A stretch of 64,000 nt of DNA from Bacteroidaceae bacterium (GTDB lineage Bacteria > Bacteroidota > Bacteroidia > Bacteroidales > Bacteroidaceae). Both the position numbers and the translations under genes were made by a program. Every line of letters begins with the position of its first letter. The stretch's first letter is position 1. The notes beneath the pieces are model-generated. The model did no database searches. It saw only the letters and a list, made by a program, of their open reading frames with translations, and was not told where the DNA came from. Where the stretch lies: the NCBI GenBank assembly GCA_017407905.1, contig JAFQVS010000101.1, positions 46,830 to 110,829 of the forward strand. The letters run 5' to 3'. Below, one piece after another: positions 24,431 to 33,603 of the stretch.

Positions 24431-25498
24431 ATGAGACAGATGAATAAAATACTCGTACTATTCGCAGTGCTTCTGATAGGGCAATATGCCGTGGCACAGC
24501 CCCCCGCCCGCAAAAAAGAGCAAAAGAAGAGCGGTGCAACAACGGCAGCAACATACGAGGTACCCCTGAGCGAGAGGGCCAAGAGCCAATATCCCACAAC
24601 AACCACCCCCACCGAGGTTGTGTGGAAGCGCGACATTTACCGCACCCTCGACCTCGAAAAAGAGAAGAATGCCTCGCTCTACTACCCCGTGCAACCCATC
24701 GGCAACAGCGTCAATCTGTTTACATTCCTCTTCCGCCACCTTATCGCAGGCTCGATAAACGCCTACGAGTATAACCTCGACGGATACGAGAATTTCTCGC
24801 CCGAGAACATTGTCAACGTGCGCGAGCTGCTTGAGCACTACGCCATTGTACACGAATTTCAGGGTGCCGACAGCACAATCGTCGTAAACCCCGCCGACGT
24901 CCCCAGCAACGTAGTACTGAGCTACTATATAAAGGAGAGCTACTACTACGACCAGCGCACAGCCACCTTCAGCCAGCGTGTAACGGCCATCTGTCCTGTT
25001 ATGCACAACGCAGGAGAGTATGGCGGCGAGACGATAAAATACCCGATGTTCTGGCTGAAATACGACGAGATTGCCCCGCTTCTGACACAGCAGACAGTAA
25101 TGTCGAGCAGCTACAACAACGTATCGACAATGACCTTTGACGACTTTTTCACCAAGCACTGCTACGAGGGCGATATTTACAAGACCGTCAATCTGCGTAA
25201 TTTGGCAATTGCACAGTATTGTAAGGACAGCACCGCGATAAAAAAGGAGCAGCAGAAGATTGAGAAGCAGCTCGCCGATGTTCAGGGCACACTATGGGAG
25301 CTTCCCCGCCCCGCAGCCGACACGACAGCCGTTGCCGCCGACTCCGTGGCAACCGACACCAAACAAAAAGCAAAAGGCGAGAAGAGAGAGGCACGCGCCG
25401 CACGCAAGAAGCAACAATCGGCAAGCAAGAAGAAAAGCTCGGGCGGCTCGTCAAAGAGCAAGGGCAGTACAATATCGGTACGCCGTCAGCGTAGATAA
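24431..25498 (+). CDS. porN: T9SS ring protein PorN/GldN
   Basis: 355 residues. Signal peptide to about residue 23 (QYAVAQ/PPAR); an alternative ATG three codons in is possible. Domain markers: VVWKRDIYRTLDLEKEKNASLYYP seen as WKRDIYR and NASLYYP, FTFLFRHLIAG, MFWLKYDEI and FFTKHCYEGDIY. PorN binds PorK to form the periplasmic ring. The C-terminal 45 residues form a Lys/Ser/Arg-rich tail (KKSSGGSSKSKG) that is probably disordered. Last gene of the operon. Confidence 0.93.
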   Translation: MRQMNKILVLFAVLLIGQYAVAQPPARKKEQKKSGATTAATYEVPLSERAKSQYPTTTTPTEVVWKRDIYRTLDLEKEKNASLYYPVQPIGNSVNLFTFLFRHLIAGSINAYEYNLDGYENFSPENIVNVRELLEHYAIVHEFQGADSTIVVNPADVPSNVVLSYYIKESYYYDQRTATFSQRVTAICPVMHNAGEYGGETIKYPMFWLKYDEIAPLLTQQTVMSSSYNNVSTMTFDDFFTKHCYEGDIYKTVNLRNLAIAQYCKDSTAIKKEQQKIEKQLADVQGTLWELPRPAADTTAVAADSVATDTKQKAKGEKREARAARKKQQSASKKKSSGGSSKSKGSTISVRRQRR

Positions 25499-25644
25499 TT
25501 GTAAAAAACCACCTTTTCATCGGCCCTTTTCGTTTGCGATGAGCCACAAAAACAAAAAAGCAGAAGCCCGTTATTTATAAAAAATAAATAAAAATCGTAA
25601 TAATATTTTTTATATAAATTTAAACAGCTTCTAATAAAATAAAC

Positions 25645-25652
25645 TATATTTG
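25645..25652 (+). promoter_or_regulatory. -7 promoter box of the small beta-barrel gene
   Basis: TATATTTG, exact consensus, 92 bases before the ATG at 25745. The downstream edge overlaps the inverted repeat 25651-25688. Confidence 0.6.
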
Positions 25653-25688
25653 CGCAAAACAACGTAACAAAAGCGGTTGTTTTGCGCA
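25651..25688. promoter_or_regulatory. 13-bp inverted repeat at the transcription start, operator or leader hairpin
   Basis: TGCGCAAAACAAC (25651-25663) and GTTGTTTTGCGCA (25676-25688) are exact inverted repeats with a 12-base spacer. The left arm begins inside the -7 box, so the expected start of transcription falls within it. Confidence 0.6.
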
Positions 25689-25744
25689 AACTTATTATTG
25701 CAAGCGGCTGTTTTTGTAATAATTAACCCTTAAACACACTGACA

Positions 25745-26350
25745 ATGAAAAAGATTTTTGGATTTATCTTTGCACTTTGCCTTTTGGTGGCTATCCCCGC
25801 AAATGCACAATTGAAATTTGGTATTAAGGCCGGTACGAACCTCGTTGGCAGCCCCAGCGACATTAAAGAAATGAGCTCGGACGGTTACACAGGATTCTTT
25901 GCCGGAGCAATGGCAAAATTCACACTCCCCATTGTGGGCCTCGGCGTTGAGGGCGATATTCTCTACTCGCAGAGTGGTGCCGAGATTGGCGGCGACAAGG
26001 TAAAAAGACAGAGCATCGAGATTCCCGTATATCTGCGTTACGACCTCGGCCTGCCCGTAATGAGCAAGATTGTTGTTCCCTTTGTGGCAGTGGGCCCGCA
26101 GTTTGGATTCACATTGGGCGACGCCGAGAAGGATTGGATGAAGGCTGTCCGCTTCGAGTACAAAAAGAGCCAGCTGAGCCTGAACGTGGGCGCAGGCGCC
26201 GTATTTCTGGGACACCTGCAAGCACACGTCAACTACAACATTGCAATGGGTAACACAAGCGAATACTCTGAGTTTGTAGGCGGTGCTTGGAATGTTATGA
26301 CAAAGTCTAAGACCAATACGTGGCAGGTTTCTGTGGCCTATCTGTTCTAA
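25745..26350 (+). CDS. Outer-membrane beta-barrel protein (PorT-like family)
   Basis: 201 residues with a cleavable signal peptide (PANAQ/LKFG). The mature part alternates amphipathic strands (LKFGIKAGTNLVG, GLGVEGDILYSQSG, IEIPVYLRYDLG, VVPFVAVGPQFGF, QLSLNVGAGAVFL) and ends in a C-terminal aromatic (VSVAYLF), as in eight-stranded OMP_b-brl_2/PorT-type barrels. Function unknown; adjacency to the T9SS operon is suggestive, but this gene has its own promoter and terminator. Confidence 0.8.
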   Translation: MKKIFGFIFALCLLVAIPANAQLKFGIKAGTNLVGSPSDIKEMSSDGYTGFFAGAMAKFTLPIVGLGVEGDILYSQSGAEIGGDKVKRQSIEIPVYLRYDLGLPVMSKIVVPFVAVGPQFGFTLGDAEKDWMKAVRFEYKKSQLSLNVGAGAVFLGHLQAHVNYNIAMGNTSEYSEFVGGAWNVMTKSKTNTWQVSVAYLF

Positions 26351-26402
26351 AAAACACTGCCCACAGACAATAGCCGAGAGACTATCCTCTCGATAAAATA
26401 GC

Positions 26403-26446
26403 ACAAAAGGCTGTCTCAAAATAGGAATTTTGGCACAGCCTTTTGT
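26403..26446 (+). terminator. Terminator of the beta-barrel gene
   Basis: 12-bp stem ACAAAAGGCTGT / ACAGCCTTTTGT with an inner CAAAAT/ATTTTG stem, 52 bases after the stop codon. Confidence 0.7.
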
Positions 26447-26492
26447 TAAACGATATAAGAAGCTGTTTATTTTTATCGGATGTTGTGCGTCG

Positions 26493-26545
26493 GCGTCTCT
26501 TTTTTTCGGCTGCATTTTAAAAAAAAGCCGGCAAAAAAGAGACGC
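26493..26545. repeat. Long imperfect hairpin upstream of the MscS gene
   Basis: GCGTCTCTTTTTT (26493-26505) pairs exactly with AAAAAAGAGACGC (26533-26545), and an inner CGGCT/AGCCG stem (26507-26511 / 26526-26530) continues it. It lies 81 bases before the start of the MscS-type channel gene and could be a leader structure or a second terminator. Confidence 0.5.
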
Positions 26546-26625
26546 AAAAATCCCAAAGAGATAAATCACAACAGTTTCCTATGATATAACTTTTCCTCTT
26601 TTTTACAAAATATAATAGAATAATA

Positions 26626-27822
26626 ATGGAGAATGAGCTTACCTCGTTGTTACTGCGCCTCGGCGCCCGTCCCGAGCATACACCCGCAATGCGTTGGATT
26701 ATAATAACCGTTGCGGTTATTCTGCTCTTTTACATCTGCGGCATTATATGCCACAAGATAATAATCCCGCTCGTAGGCACGGTAACAAAAAAAACCAACA
26801 ACAGTTGGGACGACATACTTTTAAACAACAGTGTAATAAAAAACTGCTGCAACCTTGTTCCGGCGGTTATTGTAACAGCGCTTATGCCATTTATTCTAAA
26901 CGATGGCAGCACGCTCTACACATTTATGATGAAAGTGTGTTGGGTCTATATTACGGTGGTGGGAATAAAGCTCGTCTGCTCCATCCTATCGGCACTGTAC
27001 ATACTCTCTAATAATTCGGAAAAGACGCGCAACCACACGCTGAAGGGCGTTTTTCAGATGCTGAAGATTGCCGCAATATGTATAGGCGCAATTATCATAA
27101 TGAGCACACTCATCGACCGCGACCCGGTGAAAATTCTGGCGGGCCTCGGTGCATCGGCGGCGGTGCTTATGCTGGTCTTTAAGGACAGTATTATGGGACT
27201 TGTGGCGGGCGTACAGCTATCGGCCAATGATATGCTGCGCCCCGGCGATTGGATTGTAATGACAAAATATGGCGCCGACGGCTTTGTCATCGACGTGTCG
27301 CTGACCACCGTCAAGATACAAAATTGGGATAAGACCATAATAACGGTGCCTCCCTACGCGCTTGTGAGCGAATCGTTCCAAAATTGGCGAGGAATGTTCG
27401 ACAGCGGAGGCCGACGCGTCAAACGCTCTATCTTCATCGACATTAACAGCATCAGATTCTGCAACAAGGAGGAGGTGTGCGAGCTTGCACAAAAGGGCTT
27501 TGTCGATGAGAATTACAGCGGGCAGAGGGTGAATCTGACCATCTTCCGCAATTATCTCGAAGATTATCTAAGGGGCCGAAGCGACGTTCACCCCGAGATG
27601 TTTATGCTGGTGCGACAGCTTCAGCCGACGGCACAGGGAGTGCCTCTGGAGCTTTATTTCTTCTACAACGGCACAGCGTGGGCCGAGTATGAACATTTTC
27701 AGGCCGAGATATTCGAGTATGTTTATGCCATCCTCCCCGAGTTTGCTCTGAGGTCGTTCCAAGCGCCCTCGGGCAACGATTTTAACAACAGCACCGGGCG
27801 CATCCCCCGCCATCTGTTCTAA
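26626..27822 (+). CDS. Mechanosensitive ion channel, MscS family (YbdG-like)
   Basis: 398 residues. Four to five membrane helices in the N-terminal half (about 23-42, 70-88, 97-118, 145-160), then the pore-lining TM3 and linker GLGASAAVLMLVFKD / IMGLVAGVQL, followed by the beta domain with RPGDWIVM, GFVIDVSLTTVKIQNWD and TVPPYALVSESFQNW. The sequence is closest to the YbdG (MscM) type with an extended C-terminal domain. It protects against hypo-osmotic shock in the inner membrane. priA follows by 15 bases and may be cotranscribed. Confidence 0.92.
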   Translation: MENELTSLLLRLGARPEHTPAMRWIIITVAVILLFYICGIICHKIIIPLVGTVTKKTNNSWDDILLNNSVIKNCCNLVPAVIVTALMPFILNDGSTLYTFMMKVCWVYITVVGIKLVCSILSALYILSNNSEKTRNHTLKGVFQMLKIAAICIGAIIIMSTLIDRDPVKILAGLGASAAVLMLVFKDSIMGLVAGVQLSANDMLRPGDWIVMTKYGADGFVIDVSLTTVKIQNWDKTIITVPPYALVSESFQNWRGMFDSGGRRVKRSIFIDINSIRFCNKEEVCELAQKGFVDENYSGQRVNLTIFRNYLEDYLRGRSDVHPEMFMLVRQLQPTAQGVPLELYFFYNGTAWAEYEHFQAEIFEYVYAILPEFALRSFQAPSGNDFNNSTGRIPRHLF

Positions 27823-27837
27823 AAATAGAGAAATAGT

Positions 27838-30072
27838 ATGCCCCTTTTTGCCGACGTTATACTGCCGCTGCCATTGGCCTCGACATTTACATACAGCATC
27901 GCCCCCGAGCACCGGGAGCGCATCGCCGTGGGCTGCCGCGTGAGCGTCCCGCTGGGCAAGAGCAAGCACTACACGGCACTTGTGGCGCGTCTGCACGACG
28001 AGGCACCCACCGCATACAGCGTGCGCCCCATAGACGAGCTTCTTGACGAGACACCCATCGTGCTGTCCACACAGACAAAGCTGTGGGAGTGGATTGCACG
28101 CTACTATCTGTGCTCGGTGGGCGAGATTTTCAAGGCGGCCGTGCCACAGGGGCTCAAAGGAGAGTTTAAGCCAAAGACCGAGCAGCGCATACGCCTTGCC
28201 GAGCGCTACAAAAACCCCACGGCGCTGAATCTCATCTGTCAGACTTTATCGCGCGCCCCGCGACAGAAGCGTCTGCTTGCCACCTATCTGCAAATAAGTG
28301 AACAGGGCACCGAGATTGCCCGCCACACACTCATTGAGCGCGCCGAGGTAGCCCCCAATATATGCAAAGAGCTCATCGACAAAGGGATTTTTGAGTGCTA
28401 CGAAGTAGAGATTGGACGCCTCGACACAGGGCATCGGGACGTCGCCCCCGAGAACAGCCTTAACGAGGCACAACAGACTGCCCTTGAGCAGATTAACGAG
28501 AGCTTCAAGAGCAAAAATGTTACGCTGCTGCACGGCGTAACGTCGGCCGGAAAGACCGAGGTATATATTCACCTTATAAAGCAGGCCATAGAACGCGGCG
28601 AGCAGGTACTATATATGCTCCCCGAGATTGCCCTCACGAAACAGATTACCGAGCGCCTCGGCCGAGTGTTCGGCAACCGCATAGGCCTTTACCACTCGAA
28701 ATTCTCCGACGCCGAGCGTGTCGAAATATGGAAAAAACAGCTGGGCGACAAGCCCTACGACATTATCCTCGGGGTGCGCTCGTCGGTTTTTCTGCCGTTC
28801 AAGCGGTTAGGCCTTATAATTGTCGATGAAGAGCACGAGAACAGCTACAAACAGCAAGAGCCCGCGCCGCGCTACAACGCACGCAACGCAGCCATCGTGC
28901 TTGCATCGCTCTTCGGTGCAAAGACCCTCTTGGGCACCGCAACCCCCGCCATCGACACATTCTACAATGCAACAACCGGGAAATACGGCCTTGTGAGCCT
29001 CAGCCGCCGCTACCGCTCGCTGCAACTGCCGCAGATAGAGGTTGTCGATATTCAAGACCTTGCGCGACGCAAGAGAATGACAGGCCTCTTCTCCGACCCG
29101 TTGGTCGAAGCAATGAGCGAGGCACTGAAAGAGGGCCGACAGATTATCCTGTTCCAGAATCGTCGCGGCTACTCGCCCCTGCTCGAATGTCGCACCTGCG
29201 GCTGGGTGCCCCGCTGCAAACACTGCGACGTAAGCCTCACCCTGCACAAAAGCAGCGCGAAACTCACCTGCCACTATTGCGGCTACACAATCCCCGCACC
29301 CAAAATGTGCCCCAACTGCGAGGAGAGTAATTTCGTGAACCTCGGCTACGGCACCGAAAAGATTGAGGACGAGCTGCAAAAAATATTCCCCGAGGCACGC
29401 ATCGCCCGTATGGACCTCGACACGACACGCACACGCACCGCCTACGAAAGCATAATAAACGACTTTCAACAGCGGCGCAGCGACATACTGATAGGCACAC
29501 AAATGGTGTCCAAAGGGCTCGACTTTGACAATGTTTCCGTTGTCGGGATACTGAATGCCGACACGCTGCTCAACTACCCCGATTTTCGTGCCTCGGAGCG
29601 AGCCTTCCAGCTGATGGCACAGGTTGCCGGACGCGCAGGGCGCGGAAGCGGACAGGGAAAGGTCTTTCTTCAGACGCGACAGCCCGATAATCCCATAATT
29701 CCGCTTATCGTCGGCAACAACTACATACAATTCTACGACAGCCAATTGTCCGAGCGTATGCTGTTCCATTATCCCCCATTTCATCGGTTAGTTTACGTAT
29801 ATATGAAGCACCGCGACTGCCGCACGCTGGACGAATTTTCCGAGCTTATGGGCAGCCGTATGCGAGAGATTTTCGAGCATCGTGTGCTGGGCCCCGACCT
29901 TCCACCCGTGGCACGCGTGCAGCAGCAGTATATACGTAAGATTGTGCTTAAGGTCGAGAGTAACCTATCGCAGTACCGCATAAACGAAGCACTCGCCGCG
30001 CTGCAACAGGAGCTTTTATCCGACAAGCGCTACAAGAGCATCACAATGTATTACGACGTTGACCCGCTGTAA
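27838..30072 (+). CDS. priA: Primosomal replication restart helicase PriA
   Basis: 744 residues. N-terminal 3'-DNA-binding domain (FADVILPLPLASTFTYS), winged helix (about 130-190), then helicase motifs: Walker A GVTSAGKTE (233-241), DEEH (about 330), motif III GTATPA, and the helicase-C motifs GTQMVSKGLDF and QVAGRAGR. Between the lobes are the eight zinc-binding cysteines (CRTCGW..CKHCD, CHYCG, CPNCE). PriA reloads the replisome at stalled forks. All catalytic motifs intact. Confidence 0.97.
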   Translation: MPLFADVILPLPLASTFTYSIAPEHRERIAVGCRVSVPLGKSKHYTALVARLHDEAPTAYSVRPIDELLDETPIVLSTQTKLWEWIARYYLCSVGEIFKAAVPQGLKGEFKPKTEQRIRLAERYKNPTALNLICQTLSRAPRQKRLLATYLQISEQGTEIARHTLIERAEVAPNICKELIDKGIFECYEVEIGRLDTGHRDVAPENSLNEAQQTALEQINESFKSKNVTLLHGVTSAGKTEVYIHLIKQAIERGEQVLYMLPEIALTKQITERLGRVFGNRIGLYHSKFSDAERVEIWKKQLGDKPYDIILGVRSSVFLPFKRLGLIIVDEEHENSYKQQEPAPRYNARNAAIVLASLFGAKTLLGTATPAIDTFYNATTGKYGLVSLSRRYRSLQLPQIEVVDIQDLARRKRMTGLFSDPLVEAMSEALKEGRQIILFQNRRGYSPLLECRTCGWVPRCKHCDVSLTLHKSSAKLTCHYCGYTIPAPKMCPNCEESNFVNLGYGTEKIEDELQKIFPEARIARMDLDTTRTRTAYESIINDFQQRRSDILIGTQMVSKGLDFDNVSVVGILNADTLLNYPDFRASERAFQLMAQVAGRAGRGSGQGKVFLQTRQPDNPIIPLIVGNNYIQFYDSQLSERMLFHYPPFHRLVYVYMKHRDCRTLDEFSELMGSRMREIFEHRVLGPDLPPVARVQQQYIRKIVLKVESNLSQYRINEALAALQQELLSDKRYKSITMYYDVDPL

Positions 30073-30153
30073 GGCAACCCGGGGCGAAAGGCTATTTTCC
30101 ACATTATTAACACTATTTTCGTTTAATATCTTGTTCATTTCCCTGCGAATAGC

Positions 30154-30161
30154 TAACTTTG
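30154..30161 (+). promoter_or_regulatory. -7 promoter box of the DUF2723 gene
   Basis: TAACTTTG, exact consensus, with a TTG-containing -33 region near 30131-30134 and a 76-base leader to the ATG at 30238. Confidence 0.55.
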
Positions 30162-30237
30162 CACGTTTTTACGGGCACTCTTTTTCACCGAAGAAGAGCA
30201 GCCCCGCCCCAAAAAGCAAACAAACTATTCAAAATAA

Positions 30238-33200
30238 ATGAAGCGATACAAAATCTTAAACAACACTTTCGGATGGCTCACATTCCTTATTGCGGCGGTA
30301 ACATACTGCCTCACAGTAGAGCCTACCGCAAGTTTCTGGGACTGTCCCGAGTTTATCCTCTCAGGTAACAAATTAGAGGTGGGACACCCCCCCGGTGCAC
30401 CTTTCTTTATGCTCACGGCCAATCTATTTTCGTCGTTGGCAGCACCCGACAAAGTAGCCTTTATGGTAAATATTATGTCGGCCATACTGAGTGCGGCGGG
30501 TATTATGTTCCTCTTTTGGAGCATCACCCATCTTACCCGCAAATTAGTGGCACACGGTGCAACAGAATTATCCAATGCACAGATTATCACTATTTTAGCC
30601 TCGGGCCTTGTGGGTGCGCTTGCCTATACGTGGAGCGACACTTATTGGTTCAGCGCTGTCGAGGGCGAGGTTTATGGTTACTCGTCGCTCTTTACGGCGG
30701 TGGTCTTTTGGCTCATTCTAAAATGGGAAGAGCAGGCCGATGCGCCTCACAGCGACCGTTGGTTAGTGCTTATTGCCTATCTTGTGGGCCTCTCTATTGG
30801 TGTGCACCTTCTGAACCTTTTGTGTATCCCCGCAATTGTGCTTGTGGTATATTTCAAAAAGAAGCCTGATGCCAATTTCAAGGGTGCGCTTATGGCGCTT
30901 GTCGTATCGGCTATTTTGGTGGCGGCGGTGCTCTATGGCATTGTGCCCGGCGTTGTAAAGGTGGGCGGATGGTTCGAGCTTCTGTTCGTCAACACTCTGG
31001 GATTGCCGTTTAACACAGGCCTCATCACCTATCTGTTGCTGCTCTTTGGTATGCTCATCTGGGGCCTTATCGAGAGCGAGCGTGGAGGCAACCGACGCAA
31101 TATGGCTATTGCTTTTGTGGCGGCGGTGGGACTGTTGGGTATCCCCTTCTATGGCTACGGCACTATGAGCATCGTGCTTGGAGTGGTTGTGCTTGTGGCG
31201 CTCTCGTATGCTCTGTTCGTAAAGGTTAAGGAGAAATACCTCCTGAGCCTGCGTATGCTCAATACCTCGCTGCTGTGTATGCTGCTCATTATGCTGGGAT
31301 ACTCGTCGTATGCGGTGATTGTGATACGCTCGGCCGCAAACACTCCGATGGACCAAAATTCGCCCGAGGATATTTTCTCGCTGGGCGCTTATTTGGGTCG
31401 CGAGCAGTATGGCGACCGTCCCCTTTTCTACGGCCCCGCATACAGCTCGGAATTTAAATACGTACGCACAAACAACGGCTACCGCGCCGAGACGGTAGAT
31501 GGTGCGCCCATCTACGCTCCAAAAGAGAAAGCCTCGGCCGACGAAAAAGACTCGTACGAGCTTTTGGGACACAAATTCGACGTAAAATATGCGCAGAATA
31601 TGCTCTTCCCCCGTATGTACAGCAAAGAGCACTCGGCCTACGGTGCCAACAGAGTGAATCTGTACGACGATTGGGTGGGCGGAATTAAAGGCAAAAAGGT
31701 AAATTATCGCGTAGGCGGTGAGAATATCGAGGTTGTAATGCCCACACAGCTTGAGAATATTAAATTCTTCTTCAACTACCAGCTGAATTATATGTATTGG
31801 AGATATTTCCTGTGGAATTTTGTCGGCCGACAGAATGATATGCAAGGACACGGCGATATTGACAAGGGCAATTGGATTACGGGAATCTCGTTCATCGACA
31901 ATATCTTGGTTGGTAATCAGGAGAATATCCCCACGGCGCTGAAGGAGAATAAGGGACGCAACGTCTATTTTGCCCTGCCGCTGATTCTTGGTCTTTTGGG
32001 CATTATGTGGCAGCTGCGCAATAAAAAGGGCGGCGTACAGCAATTCTGGGTGGTCTTTTTCCTATTCTTTATGACGGGAATTGCCATTGTGCTCTATCTG
32101 AACCAGACGCCGCTGCAACCGCGCGAGCGCGACTATGCCTACGCAGGCTCGTTCTATGCCTTTGCCATTTGGATTGGAATGGGCGTTGCCGCAATCACCG
32201 ACATTCTGCGCAAGAACAATGCCATTGTAAGTGCCGCCGTGGCCATCGTCTGCCTGCTGGTACCCGTGCAGATGGTGTCTGAGACGTGGGACGACCACAA
32301 TCGCAGCGGACGCTACGCCTGCCGCGACTTTGGACAGAATTATCTCAATAGTATGCCCGAGGAGGGCAACCCCATAATATTCACCTGCGGCGACAACGAC
32401 ACATTCCCCCTGTGGTACAGTCAAGAGGTCGAGGGCGTGCGCACCGACTCGCGCGTGTGCAACCTATCGTACCTACAAACCGATTGGTACATCGACCAGA
32501 TGCGCCGTCCTGCCTACGACTCGCCCTCAATCCCCATCAGTTGGGATAGAATAGACTATGCGGGCAACAGCAACGAGGCGGTATATGTCGTACCCGAGTA
32601 CAAAGAGAAGATTCTTGCCCTGTACCGCGAGCACCCCGAGGAGAGCAAAAAGCGTTGGGGCGATAATCCCTTCGAGATACAGAATGTTATGAAATATTGG
32701 GTGCGCTCGAAGAACGACGCGTTCCACCTTATCCCCACCGACACCCTCTACCTAAAGATAGACGCCGAGGCCGTTAGGCGCTCGGGAATGCTTATCCCCG
32801 AGGAGTATGTCGATTCAATGCCCGAGTATATGAAGATTCCGCTCACAGGGCGCGAGCGTCTCTATCGCCACGACCTTATGCTGCTCGAAATGCTTGCAGG
32901 CACAAATTGGGAGCGTCCCCTCTATATGTCGATGACCGTGGGCAAGAGCAACTATCTGCACACACTGAGCGACTTTTTCGTACAAGAGGGCCTCGCCTAC
33001 CGCATAACCCCGTTCAATTGGAAAGAGCTGGGCTACAGCGACGACAGCGGCCTCGACGAGATGTTTGTTGCCGACACCGAGCGTTTCTACCACAATGTGA
33101 TGGAGCGTTTCAGATACGGCGGCCTCAAGGATAATCCCGACTATTATGTCGATGAGACCATCCAGCGTATGATATACACTCATCGTCGTCTGTTGGCATC

Positions 33201-33591
33201 GCTGGCCACACAGCTGTGCCTCGAAGGAAAATACGAGAAGGCACTGAACGTGCTCAGCCTTGCCGAGCGCGAGCTGCCCACCTCACTTGTGCGCCACGAA
33301 TTCTTCAGCGGGCTCGATATTGGACGCACATATATGGCTCTCGGCCTTAAGGATAAGGCAGTGGAGACACTCTGTAGTCTGGCCGACGAGCAGCTCGAAT
33401 ACCTCAAATGGTACTCCTCTATGAGCGGCCGCTCATTAACCCGCGTGCTCGGCAGCATAAGGATGAATGCAATGTGCCTGCAAAATATCGTCGAGACACT
33501 CGAAAAGGGCGGACAAGATTATCACGACCTTGCCGTAAAATACGACAAAGAATTTGAGATTCTGTTCAATAAGATACGCGCAGGCAGATAA
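30238..33591 (+). CDS. DUF2723 (GT117) membrane glycosyltransferase
   Basis: 1117 residues. DUF2723 at the N-terminus begins with the hallmark TASFWDCPEFI and KLEVGHPPGAPFF, where the conserved acidic residue and the HPPGxP motif resemble GT-C fold protein mannosyltransferases. About 12-13 membrane helices (to about residue 690) include RDYAYAGSFYAFAIW. The C-terminal third is a periplasmic helical domain (about 700-1117) with ETWDDHNRSGRY, CGDNDTFPLWYSQEVEGVRTD and TPR-like repeats. The family is annotated as protein O-mannosyltransferase and is linked to general O-glycosylation of exported proteins in Bacteroidota. A polysaccharide deacetylase gene follows after 12 bases. Confidence 0.92.
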   Translation: MKRYKILNNTFGWLTFLIAAVTYCLTVEPTASFWDCPEFILSGNKLEVGHPPGAPFFMLTANLFSSLAAPDKVAFMVNIMSAILSAAGIMFLFWSITHLTRKLVAHGATELSNAQIITILASGLVGALAYTWSDTYWFSAVEGEVYGYSSLFTAVVFWLILKWEEQADAPHSDRWLVLIAYLVGLSIGVHLLNLLCIPAIVLVVYFKKKPDANFKGALMALVVSAILVAAVLYGIVPGVVKVGGWFELLFVNTLGLPFNTGLITYLLLLFGMLIWGLIESERGGNRRNMAIAFVAAVGLLGIPFYGYGTMSIVLGVVVLVALSYALFVKVKEKYLLSLRMLNTSLLCMLLIMLGYSSYAVIVIRSAANTPMDQNSPEDIFSLGAYLGREQYGDRPLFYGPAYSSEFKYVRTNNGYRAETVDGAPIYAPKEKASADEKDSYELLGHKFDVKYAQNMLFPRMYSKEHSAYGANRVNLYDDWVGGIKGKKVNYRVGGENIEVVMPTQLENIKFFFNYQLNYMYWRYFLWNFVGRQNDMQGHGDIDKGNWITGISFIDNILVGNQENIPTALKENKGRNVYFALPLILGLLGIMWQLRNKKGGVQQFWVVFFLFFMTGIAIVLYLNQTPLQPRERDYAYAGSFYAFAIWIGMGVAAITDILRKNNAIVSAAVAIVCLLVPVQMVSETWDDHNRSGRYACRDFGQNYLNSMPEEGNPIIFTCGDNDTFPLWYSQEVEGVRTDSRVCNLSYLQTDWYIDQMRRPAYDSPSIPISWDRIDYAGNSNEAVYVVPEYKEKILALYREHPEESKKRWGDNPFEIQNVMKYWVRSKNDAFHLIPTDTLYLKIDAEAVRRSGMLIPEEYVDSMPEYMKIPLTGRERLYRHDLMLLEMLAGTNWERPLYMSMTVGKSNYLHTLSDFFVQEGLAYRITPFNWKELGYSDDSGLDEMFVADTERFYHNVMERFRYGGLKDNPDYYVDETIQRMIYTHRRLLASLATQLCLEGKYEKALNVLSLAERELPTSLVRHEFFSGLDIGRTYMALGLKDKAVETLCSLADEQLEYLKWYSSMSGRSLTRVLGSIRMNAMCLQNIVETLEKGGQDYHDLAVKYDKEFEILFNKIRAGR

Positions 33592-33603
33592 AAAAAGCTG
33601 TTT

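Noticed and set aside
28807-29784. Open frame of 325 codons antisense to priA
   Set aside because: Mirror of the helicase and zinc region; Cys/Ala/Val-rich nonsense translation.
30763-32043. Open frame of 426 codons on the minus strand inside the DUF2723 gene
   Set aside because: Antisense to a fully conserved membrane glycosyltransferase; low-complexity His/Gln/Arg-rich translation with no domain or start context. A product of GC-rich codon bias.
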